From assembly GCA_000470055.1 (NCBI GenBank), contig HG326877.1:186001-250000 (forward strand): DNA of 64,000 nt, read 5' to 3'. Source of the DNA: Campylobacter coli 76339 (lineage in GTDB: Bacteria; Campylobacterota; Campylobacteria; Campylobacterales; Campylobacteraceae). Numbering within the stretch: the stretch's first letter is position 1; each line of letters begins with the position of its first letter. Shown piece by piece: positions 53,704 to 63,330 of this stretch. A program made the position numbers and the translations under genes. A model generated the notes under the pieces. That model made no database searches, was not told the origin of the DNA, and saw only the letters and a program-made list of their open reading frames with translations.

Positions 53704-54018
53704 ATGGGAAAATATATCGAATTAACTAGTGATAATTTTGCACAAGCAAAAGAAGGCGTTGCTTTAGTTGATTTTTGGGCTCCATGGTGCGGACCTTGTA
53801 GAATGTTAGCTCCAGTGATTGATGAACTTGCAAATGATTTTGATGGCAAAGCAAAAATTTGTAAAGTAAATACAGATGAGCAAGGCGATTTAGCAGCTGA
53901 ATTTGGTGTTCGTTCTATCCCTACTCTTATCTTCTTTAAAAACGGTGAAGTAGTAGATCAATTAGTTGGTGCTCAATCAAAACAAGCAATCAGCGATAAA
54001 TTAAACTCTTTACTATAA
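53704..54018 (+). CDS. trxA: Thioredoxin
   Basis: Cytoplasmic disulfide reductase of 104 residues. I use ATG at 53704, after GAAAGGA, giving MGKYIELTSDNFAQ; a longer frame starting at 53629 overlaps yraN, lacks support and adds 25 unrelated residues. The active site WCGPC is near residue 30, followed by the cis-proline region SIPTLIFFKNGE near residue 74. Ends at a strong terminator and is followed by trxB, its reductase. Confidence 0.97.
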   Translation: MGKYIELTSDNFAQAKEGVALVDFWAPWCGPCRMLAPVIDELANDFDGKAKICKVNTDEQGDLAAEFGVRSIPTLIFFKNGEVVDQLVGAQSKQAISDKLNSLL

Positions 54019-54026
54019 AAATCTTC

Positions 54027-54050
54027 AAGGCTAGTTTGACTAGCCTTTTA
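54027..54050 (+). terminator. Rho-independent terminator after trxA
   Basis: AAGGCTAG at 54027-54034 pairs with CTAGCCTT at 54040-54047 around TTTGA, followed by TTTA. A perfect 8-bp stem 8 nt past the stop codon. Confidence 0.8.
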
Positions 54051-54152
54051 TCTAAAAAATTCAAATTTATACTAAATAATAATTTTTATTAACTACTATT
54101 AAGAATAATTTGTATATCATTATTAATAAAATTCAAATGCAAAGGAAGAATA

Positions 54153-55091
54153 ATGTTAGATGTAGCAATTATAGGTGGAGGGCCTGCAGGACTTAGCGCT
54201 GGACTTTATACAACCAGAGGCGGTCTTAAAAATGTCGTAATGTTTGAAAAAGGGATGCCAGGAGGACAAATTACTTCTAGTTCTGAAATTGAAAATTATC
54301 CAGGTGTTGCGCAAGTTATGGATGGAATTTCATTTATGGCGCCTTGGAGTGAGCAGTGTATGCGTTTTGGTTTAAAGCACGAAATGGTAGGTGTAGAACA
54401 GATTTCAAAAAATGAAGATGGAAGCTTTACTATTAAATTAGAAGGTGGCAAAACAGAACTTGCAAAAGCAGTGATAGTTTGCACCGGTTCTGCTCCAAAA
54501 AGAGCGGGCTTTAAAGGCGAGGATGAATTTTTTGGTAAGGGTGTGAGCACTTGTGCAACTTGTGATGGTTTTTTCTATAAAAATAAAGAAGTAGCGGTTT
54601 TGGGTGGCGGCGATACTGCTTTAGAGGAAGCATTATATCTAGCAAATATTTGTTCTAAAGTTTATCTCATTCACCGCAGGGATGAATTTAGAGCTGCGCC
54701 TTCTACAGTAGAAAAAGTAAAGAAAAATGAAAAAATCGAACTTATCACTAGTGCGAGTATAGATGAAGTATATGGTGATAAAATGGGTGTTACAGGGGTA
54801 AAGGTAAAATTAAAAGATGGTAGCATCAGAGATTTAAATGTGCCAGGAATTTTTACTTTTGTGGGACTGAATGTAAGAAATGAAATTTTAAAACAAGATG
54901 ATGGAAAATTCCTATGCGATATGGAAGAAGGTGGGCAAGTAAGTGTTAATCTTAAAATGCAAACAAGCATTCCTGGGCTTTTTGCAGCAGGGGATCTTAG
55001 AAAAGATGCTCCAAAACAAGTTATTTGTGCAGCGGGCGATGGAGCTGTAGCAGCACTTAGTGCTATGGCTTATATAGAAAGTTTGCATTAA
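54153..55091 (+). CDS. trxB: Thioredoxin reductase
   Basis: FAD- and NADPH-dependent enzyme that reduces TrxA. N-terminal FAD motif [20 protein letters not shown] near residue 5, active site [11 protein letters not shown] near residue 132 with the redox CxxC, NADPH motif [21 protein letters not shown] near residue 146 and the C-terminal FAD motif [11 protein letters not shown]. 312 residues, normal length. AAAGGAAG precedes the ATG. The 134-bp gap before it holds the trxA terminator and a promoter-like TATCATTATT. Confidence 0.97.
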   Translation: MLDVAIIGGGPAGLSAGLYTTRGGLKNVVMFEKGMPGGQITSSSEIENYPGVAQVMDGISFMAPWSEQCMRFGLKHEMVGVEQISKNEDGSFTIKLEGGKTELAKAVIVCTGSAPKRAGFKGEDEFFGKGVSTCATCDGFFYKNKEVAVLGGGDTALEEALYLANICSKVYLIHRRDEFRAAPSTVEKVKKNEKIELITSASIDEVYGDKMGVTGVKVKLKDGSIRDLNVPGIFTFVGLNVRNEILKQDDGKFLCDMEEGGQVSVNLKMQTSIPGLFAAGDLRKDAPKQVICAAGDGAVAALSAMAYIESLH

Positions 55092-55116
55092 TCTAGGAGT
55101 TTATCCTAGATCTTTT
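55091..55116 (+). terminator. Rho-independent terminator after trxB
   Basis: ATCTAGGA at 55091-55098 pairs with TCCTAGAT at 55104-55111 around GTTTA, then CTTTT. The stem begins at the last base of the stop codon. Confidence 0.75.
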
Positions 55117-55224
55117 AAGATTTTAAAGTAGCCTAGAAAACAAGAACTTATAAAATCAATCTTCTTTAATCTTTTGGGATAAAATTAAACAAGAGATATT
55201 ATTATAAGTTCTTTAGATCTTTAA

Positions 55225-57006
55225 TTAAGCTCCTATAACTCCACCATCAACTTTTCTTATCATTACTATACTTGATCTTGGTGTTTTTCCATAAGGGAAA
55301 GTACTACCCTTAAGTCCTTCTCCTGGATGTTGTATACCTACAAACATAGTAGTATAATCCTCATCAAAAGCAATTCCTGTTATCTCACAAGCTATAGGCC
55401 CTGTTAAAAAGCGTTTGATTTCACCTGTTTTTGGATTAGCTGCTAGCATACAGTTATTTCCCATTCCCGCATATTCGCCTTTATTAGAATAAGAACCATC
55501 TGTTTGTATCCAAAGTCTTCCATCTCTATCAAATTTAAGTCCATCAGGAGAATTAAATTTATTTTCACTAGTGATATTATTTGATCCTTTGTTTAAACCT
55601 TTTTGATTGTCAGGATTACCCGCAAGGGCAAAAATTTCCCAAGTAAACTCATCGTCTTTGTGTGAATTTTTTGGTATCCATTTTAAAATTTGCCCATAAA
55701 GATTTTTTGTCCTAGGATTAGCCGCATTAGCTTGTGTACGGTTTTTGTTGTTGGTTAAAGTAGCAAAAACTTCCCTAGAGCCACTTTCTTTATGACTTGC
55801 TATCCATTCGCATCTGTCCATAGGAGTTGCACCCACTACACTTGCAGCAAGGCGTGTGTTGATAAGTATATCAGCTTGTGATTTAAATCCTTTGCTTTCA
55901 TCTAAGTCGTTTTTACCATACTCTAAAGCTATCCATTTTCCACTACCCCTAAAATCCCCTATATTGCCATTGAATTGGCCTACATATAAAGTTCCTTCAT
56001 CTAAAATTTTACTTGTATCTCCGCCTTTTACATATTTGTGCTTGCTAACAAATTTATAAATAAACTCATCGATTTCATCATCACCCATATAAACGATAAC
56101 TGAACCATCTTTTTCTACTATAAATTCTGCGTTTTCATGTTTAAAGCGACCTAAGGCTGTTCTTTTAACCGGAGTACTTTTTACATCAAAAGGATTGATT
56201 TCTACTATCCAACCAAAACGATTTGCCTCATCTAAATTTTTAGCCAGATCAAACCTTTCGTCAAATTTTTCCCAGCCATATTCGCTTTTTGTCTTAAAAC
56301 CATAACGCTTAAAATTTTCATCAAATTTTAAATTTTCATCAGAACTTCCAAAATAATCATCAAAATTTTCTTCACAGGTAATATAAGTTCCCCAAGGAGT
56401 TTGACCATTTGCACAGTTTGCGAAAGTTCCATAAGCAAAATTTTTATCTTTTAAAACTTCTTTTTTAGCTGCTCCGCTTACTTCCATTTTAGTATTTGCA
56501 TCAATTCTACGATTGTATTTAGAATCCAAAACTACAGCCCATTCATTACCCTTTTTTTGAATTTCTAATACACTTACACCCACACTTGCTTGCTCATATA
56601 AAACATCTTCTTTGCTCAAGTTTTTACCCTGATGATTAAACATAATTTCAGGATTAATGTATTCATTATTTATGGCTAAAATTCCTCTATTTTTTGAAAG
56701 TGAAAAAAAACTCATACCATCATTATTATCTCCAAAAACAAAGCGAGCATTGTCTACTGCATTCATATCGATATTTTTACTTTCATCATAGGCTTTTGCT
56801 TTGCTGAAAAGTGGATCTCCCCACGATATCAAAACTTTAGCCTCATAGCCCTCAGGTACTATGACTTCATCTTTTGTGCTTGCACTTACAGCTTTAAAAC
56901 CCAATAACTCTTTATCCTTAAGTACCGCAGCACTTAAATTTGAACCTCCAAAAAAAGCCACCATAGAGCCTAAAGCTGAACCTTTTAAAAATACTCTTCT
57001 TTGCAT
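55225..57006 (-). CDS. phoX: PhoX-type alkaline phosphatase, Tat-exported
   Basis: 593-residue periplasmic phosphatase that frees phosphate from organic esters; in C. jejuni PhoX is the main alkaline phosphatase and is phosphate-regulated. The N-terminus MQRRVFLKGSALGSMVAFFGG has a twin-arginine motif and hydrophobic region, so it is exported folded. Family sequence includes FGDNNDGMSFF, ANCANGQTPWGTYITCEENFDD, IPKNSHKDDEF and RDGRLWIQTDGSYS, with acidic calcium and iron ligands dispersed through a beta-propeller. It uses calcium and iron cofactors instead of zinc. Convergent with trxB, and just upstream of the chemoreceptor repeat. Confidence 0.93.
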   Translation of the reverse strand: MQRRVFLKGSALGSMVAFFGGSNLSAAVLKDKELLGFKAVSASTKDEVIVPEGYEAKVLISWGDPLFSKAKAYDESKNIDMNAVDNARFVFGDNNDGMSFFSLSKNRGILAINNEYINPEIMFNHQGKNLSKEDVLYEQASVGVSVLEIQKKGNEWAVVLDSKYNRRIDANTKMEVSGAAKKEVLKDKNFAYGTFANCANGQTPWGTYITCEENFDDYFGSSDENLKFDENFKRYGFKTKSEYGWEKFDERFDLAKNLDEANRFGWIVEINPFDVKSTPVKRTALGRFKHENAEFIVEKDGSVIVYMGDDEIDEFIYKFVSKHKYVKGGDTSKILDEGTLYVGQFNGNIGDFRGSGKWIALEYGKNDLDESKGFKSQADILINTRLAASVVGATPMDRCEWIASHKESGSREVFATLTNNKNRTQANAANPRTKNLYGQILKWIPKNSHKDDEFTWEIFALAGNPDNQKGLNKGSNNITSENKFNSPDGLKFDRDGRLWIQTDGSYSNKGEYAGMGNNCMLAANPKTGEIKRFLTGPIACEITGIAFDEDYTTMFVGIQHPGEGLKGSTFPYGKTPRSSIVMIRKVDGGVIGA

Positions 57007-57120
57007 TTGTTTTCTACTCCGTTATTGAAATTAAAACAATGAAAGTATAGAAATGTTTGGAAACTTTTTAGAAACTTTCAAATAAGTAAAATAAGAAATA
57101 TATAAGAAGAATTTGTAAAT

Positions 57121-58269
57121 AAATTTCATCAACACCCAACCTATCTAGGTATTAATAAATAATGAATTAAAGATATCAATAAGTAATAAATAAAAGTATC
57201 AACAAATCAAAATCTTTAGATTGATACTTGCATATCAATCTAAATTTTACACATCAATCTCTAATTAAAACCTTTTCTTTCTAACATCCTCAAGTATATT
57301 ATTAGCTATATCACTTACAGTATTAGAAATAATAGCAGACTCATTAGCAATCTCTACATTATCTTTAGTAGTTTGATCAATTTGAGCTACACTCTCATTG
57401 ATTTGAGTAATACCTGCAGTTTGCTCTTTAATAGATTCTGCCATATCATTGATAGATTGAACCAATAAATTAGTATTAGCTTCTATTTCAGATAAAGACT
57501 TTTGAGTTCTTTCAGCTAGTTTTCTAACTTCATCTGCAACAACTGCAAATCCTCTACCATGTTCTCCTGCTCTTGCAGCTTCAATAGCAGCATTTAATGC
57601 TAGAAGATTGATTTGATCTGCAATATCTCCAATAATACCTGTAACATTCTTAATCTCTTCAGATTGAGTGATTACATCACTAGTTTTTACAGAAACATTT
57701 TGCATAGAAGAAGTAATCTCTTCTAAAGCAGCTGCAGTTTCTTCTAAAGAAGCTGCTTGAGAATTAGAAGATGAAGTAAGGTTTTGAACTGCACTTTGAA
57801 GTTTAGAACTTTCACTGGCTAAGTGATTAGCAAAGTCAGAACTTTGTTTTAACATCTTAACAATTTCATCCCCTAAAGCATTAGTAGTTACTTCAACACT
57901 ACCATTAGCATTATCAAGTTTATTTCTAAAGTCTAAAGACTTATATTCTTCAAAGATCTTATGAATAGCATTCATATCTGATCCTACTTTAGTTTGTAAA
58001 ACATCTAAAAGTTTATTTAGAACATTTTTAAGTTCTATTAATTGTGGATTTCTAGGATTAGCTGTAATTCTTGCAGTAAGATTACCTCTTTCTACTACTC
58101 CTACAGTTTCAACACTTTCTTTTACTGCTTTAGCATCTTGTTCTAAACCTTGTTTAGTAGCAAGGATGTTTTCATTGATGGCTTTAGAGATTTGACCAAA
58201 TTCATCATTGGTTTTTACATCAATAGTAGAAACATCTTTGGTTTTATGATTGATGAAATCGAAGAAGGA
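57121..58269 (-). repeat. 1,149-bp inverted repeat, copy 2
   Basis: Reverse-complement copy of 12738-13886 with four synonymous substitutions and identical 3' non-coding DNA. Ends at the Ser326 codon of the Tlp2-like receptor and 144 bp beyond its stop codon. Confidence 0.95.
57215..57244 (-). terminator. Hairpin terminator of the dCache chemoreceptor
   Basis: Same 12-bp stem and TGCAAG loop as at 13763-13792, inside the repeat. It lies between the receptor stop and phoX. Confidence 0.65.
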
Positions 58270-59244
58270 ATTAAGTCCTGCTTGGATAGAAGCAAGTGGG
58301 GATAGATAGCGTGATACAATAAAATAAAGTAAAAGAACGCTAATAATGCTTGTAATAATTACTATAGCAATTTGTATATAAGCGATTTTAAATACGGGCT
58401 CTTCTATATAATCAATAGGTTCTCCTACACAAGCTGTATATTCTCCTAATACCTTAGCGCATACACCAAATCTTTCAGTTCCATCAAGTGGTCTTATATA
58501 ATGGAAAGGCTCATAATCTTTTTTATCTTTAGCAATATCTGCAACAGGACTAACATCATAGCCTGGTTTTAAAAGCTCTTTATCAGTAGAAGCAAAAATC
58601 GAGTTTTTACTATCAAACACAAAAGTTCTTCCTGGTAAATTTTCAAATTCTCTTTGTAGATCCTTTACTAAAATATCAATCGCTAAAACCCCGATAAATT
58701 TTCCTTCTTTATAAAGCGGTATAGCATAAGTAAAACAAGGTAGGTTAGTAGTTAAATCAAGATAAGAAGGAGTTACATACAAGCCATTTGCTTTTACAGC
58801 TCCTTTAAAATAATCCCTTGTTCTAGCATCATAATTATCTGCTTTGCCATAAATTCCAAAATTCAAACCTTTTTCATCAGAATCAGGATCTGTCACAACA
58901 AGCTCACCATCAGGCTGAGCAATATAAACTGCTAAAAACCCTCCAGCATCTCTAAACACCTTTAAATCCTTACCTACATAACGCATTAAGGCTTCTTGAT
59001 TACTGATTTGTTCGTAAGGAAGCTTTAAAATATTTTTAGCCAAGCTTTCAAGAGCTGCGGTATTTCTTGCCTTAAAAGCCTCCATGGAATTTTTAGCAGT
59101 TCTTACATAATTACTTTCAGCCTTAACAACTTGATTAAAAACCTCATCTTTAACAAAGATAAATGTTATAATCCCCAAAAAAATCAAACACACAATTGCT
59201 ATCAAATTTGCAATAAGTGAGACTTTAATCTTGACACTTTTCAC
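57265..59244 (-). CDS. Methyl-accepting chemotaxis protein, Tlp2-like (double Cache sensor)
   Basis: A 659-residue chemoreceptor: TM1 about residues 8-30, dCache_1 periplasmic sensor (about 35-280, with [20 protein letters not shown] and [20 protein letters not shown]), TM2 about 283-308, HAMP and a signalling domain with the conserved hairpin. Position between phoX and znuA matches Tlp2 of C. jejuni. From Ser326 it is identical in protein to the receptor at 12003-13742. The sensor is of the amino-acid/organic-acid group; ligand not determined. Confidence 0.92.
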   Translation of the reverse strand: MKSVKIKVSLIANLIAIVCLIFLGIITFIFVKDEVFNQVVKAESNYVRTAKNSMEAFKARNTAALESLAKNILKLPYEQISNQEALMRYVGKDLKVFRDAGGFLAVYIAQPDGELVVTDPDSDEKGLNFGIYGKADNYDARTRDYFKGAVKANGLYVTPSYLDLTTNLPCFTYAIPLYKEGKFIGVLAIDILVKDLQREFENLPGRTFVFDSKNSIFASTDKELLKPGYDVSPVADIAKDKKDYEPFHYIRPLDGTERFGVCAKVLGEYTACVGEPIDYIEEPVFKIAYIQIAIVIITSIISVLLLYFIVSRYLSPLASIQAGLNSFFDFINHKTKDVSTIDVKTNDEFGQISKAINENILATKQGLEQDAKAVKESVETVGVVERGNLTARITANPRNPQLIELKNVLNKLLDVLQTKVGSDMNAIHKIFEEYKSLDFRNKLDNANGSVEVTTNALGDEIVKMLKQSSDFANHLASESSKLQSAVQNLTSSSNSQAASLEETAAALEEITSSMQNVSVKTSDVITQSEEIKNVTGIIGDIADQINLLALNAAIEAARAGEHGRGFAVVADEVRKLAERTQKSLSEIEANTNLLVQSINDMAESIKEQTAGITQINESVAQIDQTTKDNVEIANESAIISNTVSDIANNILEDVRKKRF

Positions 59245-59450
59245 AGATTTTACACCTTTCTTTAAAAAATTTTAAAACATAATTTTTGATGTTGTAATTA
59301 TAAATAAGTAAATTTAAACTTAAATTAAAAAATATACCCTATAAAACAATAATTTCATATAGATGCACTATAAAAATTTAGAAATTCTAATTTATAAACT
59401 TAATATTGTTATAATTTTTTAAAATTTCATTCTCTTTAGGATATAAAATA

Positions 59451-60305
59451 ATGAAAAAAATATTCCTTTTTTTTATATTTTTGGGGCTTTTTAATTCCTT
59501 TCTTCATGCTAAAACCTTACAACCAAGCAAAAATCTAAATCCACCTTTAATCAGCGTAAGCATAGCTCCACAAGCTTTTTTTGTTAAAAAAATAGCGGGT
59601 GATACTCTAAATATAAACATCTTATCCACAAATACACACAAGCCAAAATCCAAATCAAACCCTATGAAAAAGCTTGAAAAAAGTGAGCTTTACTTTACCA
59701 TAGGCTTAGAATTTGAAAAGAATTTGACAGACAAACTAGAACAAAAATTTCCAAAAGTTAAAATCATAGACATGCAAAAAGATATTCCTCTAGCTAAAAC
59801 TAGTTCTAGCAACTCCAAAGAAATTTTAGATCCTTTTACTTGGCTTGATCCTATTTTAGTTCAAAACATAGCCTTAAATACCTACAATGCTCTAGTACAA
59901 AAATACCCTCAAAACAAAAGCTTATACAAGCATAATTTAGATAAATTTTTAACAGAGTTAGATGTCTTAAATTTACAGATCTCTTCAAAATTACAAAAAG
60001 TAAAAAATAAAGAATTTATAGCATATCATCCCGCTTGGTCATATTTTGCCAAGCGTTATGATCTTGTGCAAAATCATATAGAATTTTTAGGAAAAAAACT
60101 AAAAAGCAAAGATATAAAAAATTTGAGTGCGTTGATTAAAGAAAAAAATATTAAAGTTATTTTTGTACAGACTCGTTTTCCTGAAAAGACAGCAAAAACT
60201 TTAGAAAAAGAATACAATGTAAAAATTTACAAGATAGATTATTTATCTTATGATTGGGAAAATGAACTTTTGAAAACAGCAAACGCTTTTTATGAAAATT
60301 TATAG
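59451..60305 (+). CDS. znuA: ZnuA-like metal-binding periplasmic protein with an altered metal site
   Basis: 284 residues, signal peptide MKKIFLFFIFLGLFNSFLHA, and the cluster A-I binding-protein fold (LISVSIAPQAFFVKKIAGDT). Of the expected ligands, His63, His193 (AYHPAWSYFAKRY) and Asp263 are present, but DPFTWLDP near residue 127 has Phe129 where DPHxW supplies a zinc-ligand His. The usual His-rich loop before this motif is missing; the segment is TSSSNSKEIL. The EGKEP-type stretch is also altered to LGKKLKSKD. It heads znuA-znuC-znuB. It may be zinc-independent, less selective or damaged; zinc is the default substrate. Confidence 0.85.
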   Translation: MKKIFLFFIFLGLFNSFLHAKTLQPSKNLNPPLISVSIAPQAFFVKKIAGDTLNINILSTNTHKPKSKSNPMKKLEKSELYFTIGLEFEKNLTDKLEQKFPKVKIIDMQKDIPLAKTSSSNSKEILDPFTWLDPILVQNIALNTYNALVQKYPQNKSLYKHNLDKFLTELDVLNLQISSKLQKVKNKEFIAYHPAWSYFAKRYDLVQNHIEFLGKKLKSKDIKNLSALIKEKNIKVIFVQTRFPEKTAKTLEKEYNVKIYKIDYLSYDWENELLKTANAFYENL

Positions 60306-60317
60306 TTAGGTTTTTTA

Positions 60318-61172
60318 ATGCTTTTTTTTGAAATATCAAATCTTAATTACGCTTATAATAACGAAACGATCTTAAAAAATATCAACTTAAGCTATGATAG
60401 TAAAGATTTTCTTTCTATCATCGGCCCTAATGGTGCAGGGAAATCTACGCTTGTAAAACTCATCCTAGGGCTTTTAAAGACTAAAAAAACTATCAGTTTT
60501 CATGGGCTTAAAAAAAATGAAATCGGCTATGTCCCTCAACACACTTTAGCAAATCCTAACTTTTGCCCAAGGGTTATAGAAATCGTTTTAATGGGACTTG
60601 TCAATAAAAAAATTTTTGGTTTTTATAGTAAAAAAGATAAAAACAAAGCCTTAGAAGCTTTAGCAAGTGTGGGTATGCAGGATTTTTGGGATAGAAAAAT
60701 CAATGAATTAAGCGGAGGTCAAAAGCAACGCGTTTTTATTGCTAGAGCTTTAGTTGATGAATGCAAAATGCTGATCTTAGATGAGCCTACAGCAAGCGTT
60801 GATAGCAAATCTGCGATTCAAATTTTTGAACTCCTAAGTTCTTTGCATGAAAAGGGTATAGGAATTTTACTCATTTGCCACGATATCAATCTCGTGCTTG
60901 CTTATAGTGATAAAATCGCGTATTTAAACAAAGAACTCTTTTTACATACCAATACCAAAGAAAAAGACAAAAGCGTATTTTTAAAACACCTTTATGAAAA
61001 TCATTCGCATTTTTGTGATGTAGAAATGAGTTTAAATTCTTGCTTTTGTGATGAAGAAAATTGCGAAAAGAAAAAAATTTGCGAACAAGAATTTGCAAGA
61101 AGAAATTTAAAAAAATCAAATTTCAAAAAAGAAAATTTTTGTTTGAAATTTTCAAAGGAAAGCCATGTTTGA
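60318..61172 (+). CDS. znuC: Zinc-type ABC transporter ATPase with cysteine-rich tail
   Basis: 284 residues. Walker A GPNGAGKSTLVK near residue 36, LSGGQKQRVFIARAL near residue 136, Walker B LILDEPTASVD and the H-loop ICHDINLV complete the ABC domain. The last 60 residues are an unusual tail rich in Cys and His (HSHFCDVEMSLNSCFCDEEN, then CEKKKICEQEF), suggesting metal sensing. It starts 13 bp after znuA and overlaps znuB by 8 nt. Confidence 0.92.
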   Translation: MLFFEISNLNYAYNNETILKNINLSYDSKDFLSIIGPNGAGKSTLVKLILGLLKTKKTISFHGLKKNEIGYVPQHTLANPNFCPRVIEIVLMGLVNKKIFGFYSKKDKNKALEALASVGMQDFWDRKINELSGGQKQRVFIARALVDECKMLILDEPTASVDSKSAIQIFELLSSLHEKGIGILLICHDINLVLAYSDKIAYLNKELFLHTNTKEKDKSVFLKHLYENHSHFCDVEMSLNSCFCDEENCEKKKICEQEFARRNLKKSNFKKENFCLKFSKESHV

Positions 61173-61971
61173 AATTTTAAATTTCACCTTTTTTCAAAAT
61201 GCTTTATTGGCTGCGGTTTTAGTCAGCGTTGCTTGTGGAGTCGTAGGCACACTTGTGATGATAAATCGACTCTTTTCCATAGCAGGAGGCATCACGCATG
61301 GGGCTTTTGGGGGCATTGGTATAGCGTTTTATTTTTCTTTGCCTATATTGATCAGCACAGGTATTTTTACGCTCTTTTTAGCCTTTTTGGTGGCATTTTT
61401 ATCGAAGCGTTATGAGCACAGAAGTGATAGTATAGTCGCTGTGATTTGGGCTTTTGGGATGGCTTTTGGGATCATACTTATAGATTTAAGTCCAGGTTAT
61501 AGCACGGATTTAATGGCTTATCTTTTTGGAAATATTTTAGCAGTAGGAATGCAAGATCTATGGCTGATGGCGATAGTAGATGGGGTTGTGATTATCTTAA
61601 TGCTTTTATTTTATAGACAATTTGAAGCCTTAAGCTTTGATGTTGAATTTGCAAAAGTACGAGGGATCAATACAAGCTTTTTTCACTATCTTTTAATCGC
61701 ACTTATGGCATTTTGTATAGTGATTTCCATACGCCTTGTAGGGATTATTTTGATCATGGCTTTGCTTAGTATACCTAGTTTTATAGCTGAAAATTTTACA
61801 AAAAAGCTAGGCTTGATAATGATTTTAGCAAGTGTATTGAGTATGATTTTTTGCGTTTTAGGGCTTATAATAAGTTATTATTTTAATCTCTCAAGCGGTG
61901 CTTGTATCATAGCTGTAGCTTGCTTTGGCTTTTTAATGCACTTGCTAGCAAAGTTTTTACTAAAAAGGTAA
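61165..61971 (+). CDS. znuB: Zinc-type ABC transporter permease
   Basis: 268-residue inner-membrane protein with eight or nine segments of the ABC-3 permease family. GTLVMINRLFSIAGGITHGAF near residue 27 and FAKVRGINTSFFHYLLIALMA near residue 170 are the conserved loops that contact the ATPase and line the channel. Translationally coupled to znuC. It overlaps the convergent mcrC by 12 bp. Zinc specificity follows from the neighbours only. Confidence 0.92.
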   Translation: MFEILNFTFFQNALLAAVLVSVACGVVGTLVMINRLFSIAGGITHGAFGGIGIAFYFSLPILISTGIFTLFLAFLVAFLSKRYEHRSDSIVAVIWAFGMAFGIILIDLSPGYSTDLMAYLFGNILAVGMQDLWLMAIVDGVVIILMLLFYRQFEALSFDVEFAKVRGINTSFFHYLLIALMAFCIVISIRLVGIILIMALLSIPSFIAENFTKKLGLIMILASVLSMIFCVLGLIISYYFNLSSGACIIAVACFGFLMHLLAKFLLKR

Positions 61972-63330
61972 AGGTGCAAAAATCACTTGCACTTTTATAT
62001 TTGTTTTCAAAAGGCTATTATCATTTAAAAATGCCAAATGCTCATTTGCATTGAATTCTAATTCTTTTATCGTATTTTGCAAACTCATCGTTCTTTCACA
62101 TAAAGGATAGATCAGTTTAATATCATGAATTTTAAATTTACAAGCATAAGCAAACATTTGATACAAATCACTTTGTGCTATGCCATGCTTTTTATCTTCA
62201 TTGCTATCTGGAATTTTCCACTTAGTATCTAAAATCGTTTTATTTTCTATATACAAATCAGGCTTTAACATAAAGCATTTTTCACCCTTTTTTGAGATCA
62301 GGTATTTTCCGCTGCTTTGAGTTTTGATATTTTGAGTCGGATTTGCTTTTTTTAGCATATGAGCTACATAATCTTCAAAAAGTTTTTCCATAGGAAAAAG
62401 CAAGGCAAAAGCTTCATTTTTACCCTTATAAGGTGCAAAAGTTTGATTTTGCAAAAAGATCTTACACCAAGAAAGTAGATTTTCATAATAATCAAAATGT
62501 CTTGAAATTTTATAAGTAAAATCTTTTTCATAATTTGTAGAAAATCCCACCTCATCAAACATTTCCAAAGCTTTGATGATTTTAAATTTATGGTGAGTGG
62601 TTTTGGACTTTAAAAGATTTAGAGTGGATTTTATAAGGCAATTGGGCGCGATATCGAGCATAAATTCATCGCTTTGAGTGAAAAATCTTTCTTTATGAAC
62701 TAAGTTTTGTTTTAAATGTTCGCTAAATTGCAATTTTCCTTTAAGAAATTTTCTATTTTCTTCAATGCTTATATAATCCTTTTTCAAACCCTTTTTATAA
62801 ACCTCATCCAATTCATCCAAAAACATTGCGATAAAGATCTCTAGCAAAGGCATTTTAGAAATTTGCAAAGATGAAATTTGAGATTTTTTAAAAGGAGAAT
62901 TTTTTAAGGTTTTTAGCATATTGATTAAAAGGGTTTTGGGATTGAAAGCAAAATCCTCTCCATAAAAATTCTCACTGGTTTTAGCTTGACTTATTTGATT
63001 TAAAATATAATTTTTTAGTAGTTTTTCTTTCGAGATAGTAGATAATTTACACTCTTTATCTTTATAACTGTCCAAATTTGTACATTTTGGTAAAATTTCT
63101 AAAACTCCACTTTTAGTTTGGATAATGCCTACATAATTTTTAGCTTTTAGGGTATTTTTGTTTTTAAAGCTTAGAAAATTTTCATTATTTTTAGCAAAAT
63201 CTTCTAGCTCTTGATAGAATTTTTTAGCCTTTTCTTTGAAAATTCCTTGCAAATCTTCTTTAGAAAAAGCTTGGTGTTCGATGATAGAAAAGGTGTTATT
63301 GTTTATCATTTTTTGATTGATTTTCCCCAT
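61960..63330 (-). CDS. mcrC: McrC-like subunit of a McrBC restriction system
   Basis: Up to 456 residues; partner of McrB that supplies the nuclease. The C-terminal PD-(D/E)XK-like region shows SKKGEKCFMLKPDLYIENKT with the Asp, then ILDTKWKIPDSNED with the DTKW that supplies the Lys, both typical of McrC. QSDLYQMFAYA near residue 380 follows as expected. The first ATG (63330) lies inside mcrB; MINNNTFSIIEHQ at 63309 is an alternative start overlapping its stop. McrBC cuts DNA with modified cytosines. Confidence 0.88.
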   Translation of the reverse strand: MGKINQKMINNNTFSIIEHQAFSKEDLQGIFKEKAKKFYQELEDFAKNNENFLSFKNKNTLKAKNYVGIIQTKSGVLEILPKCTNLDSYKDKECKLSTISKEKLLKNYILNQISQAKTSENFYGEDFAFNPKTLLINMLKTLKNSPFKKSQISSLQISKMPLLEIFIAMFLDELDEVYKKGLKKDYISIEENRKFLKGKLQFSEHLKQNLVHKERFFTQSDEFMLDIAPNCLIKSTLNLLKSKTTHHKFKIIKALEMFDEVGFSTNYEKDFTYKISRHFDYYENLLSWCKIFLQNQTFAPYKGKNEAFALLFPMEKLFEDYVAHMLKKANPTQNIKTQSSGKYLISKKGEKCFMLKPDLYIENKTILDTKWKIPDSNEDKKHGIAQSDLYQMFAYACKFKIHDIKLIYPLCERTMSLQNTIKELEFNANEHLAFLNDNSLLKTNIKVQVIFAPLPF

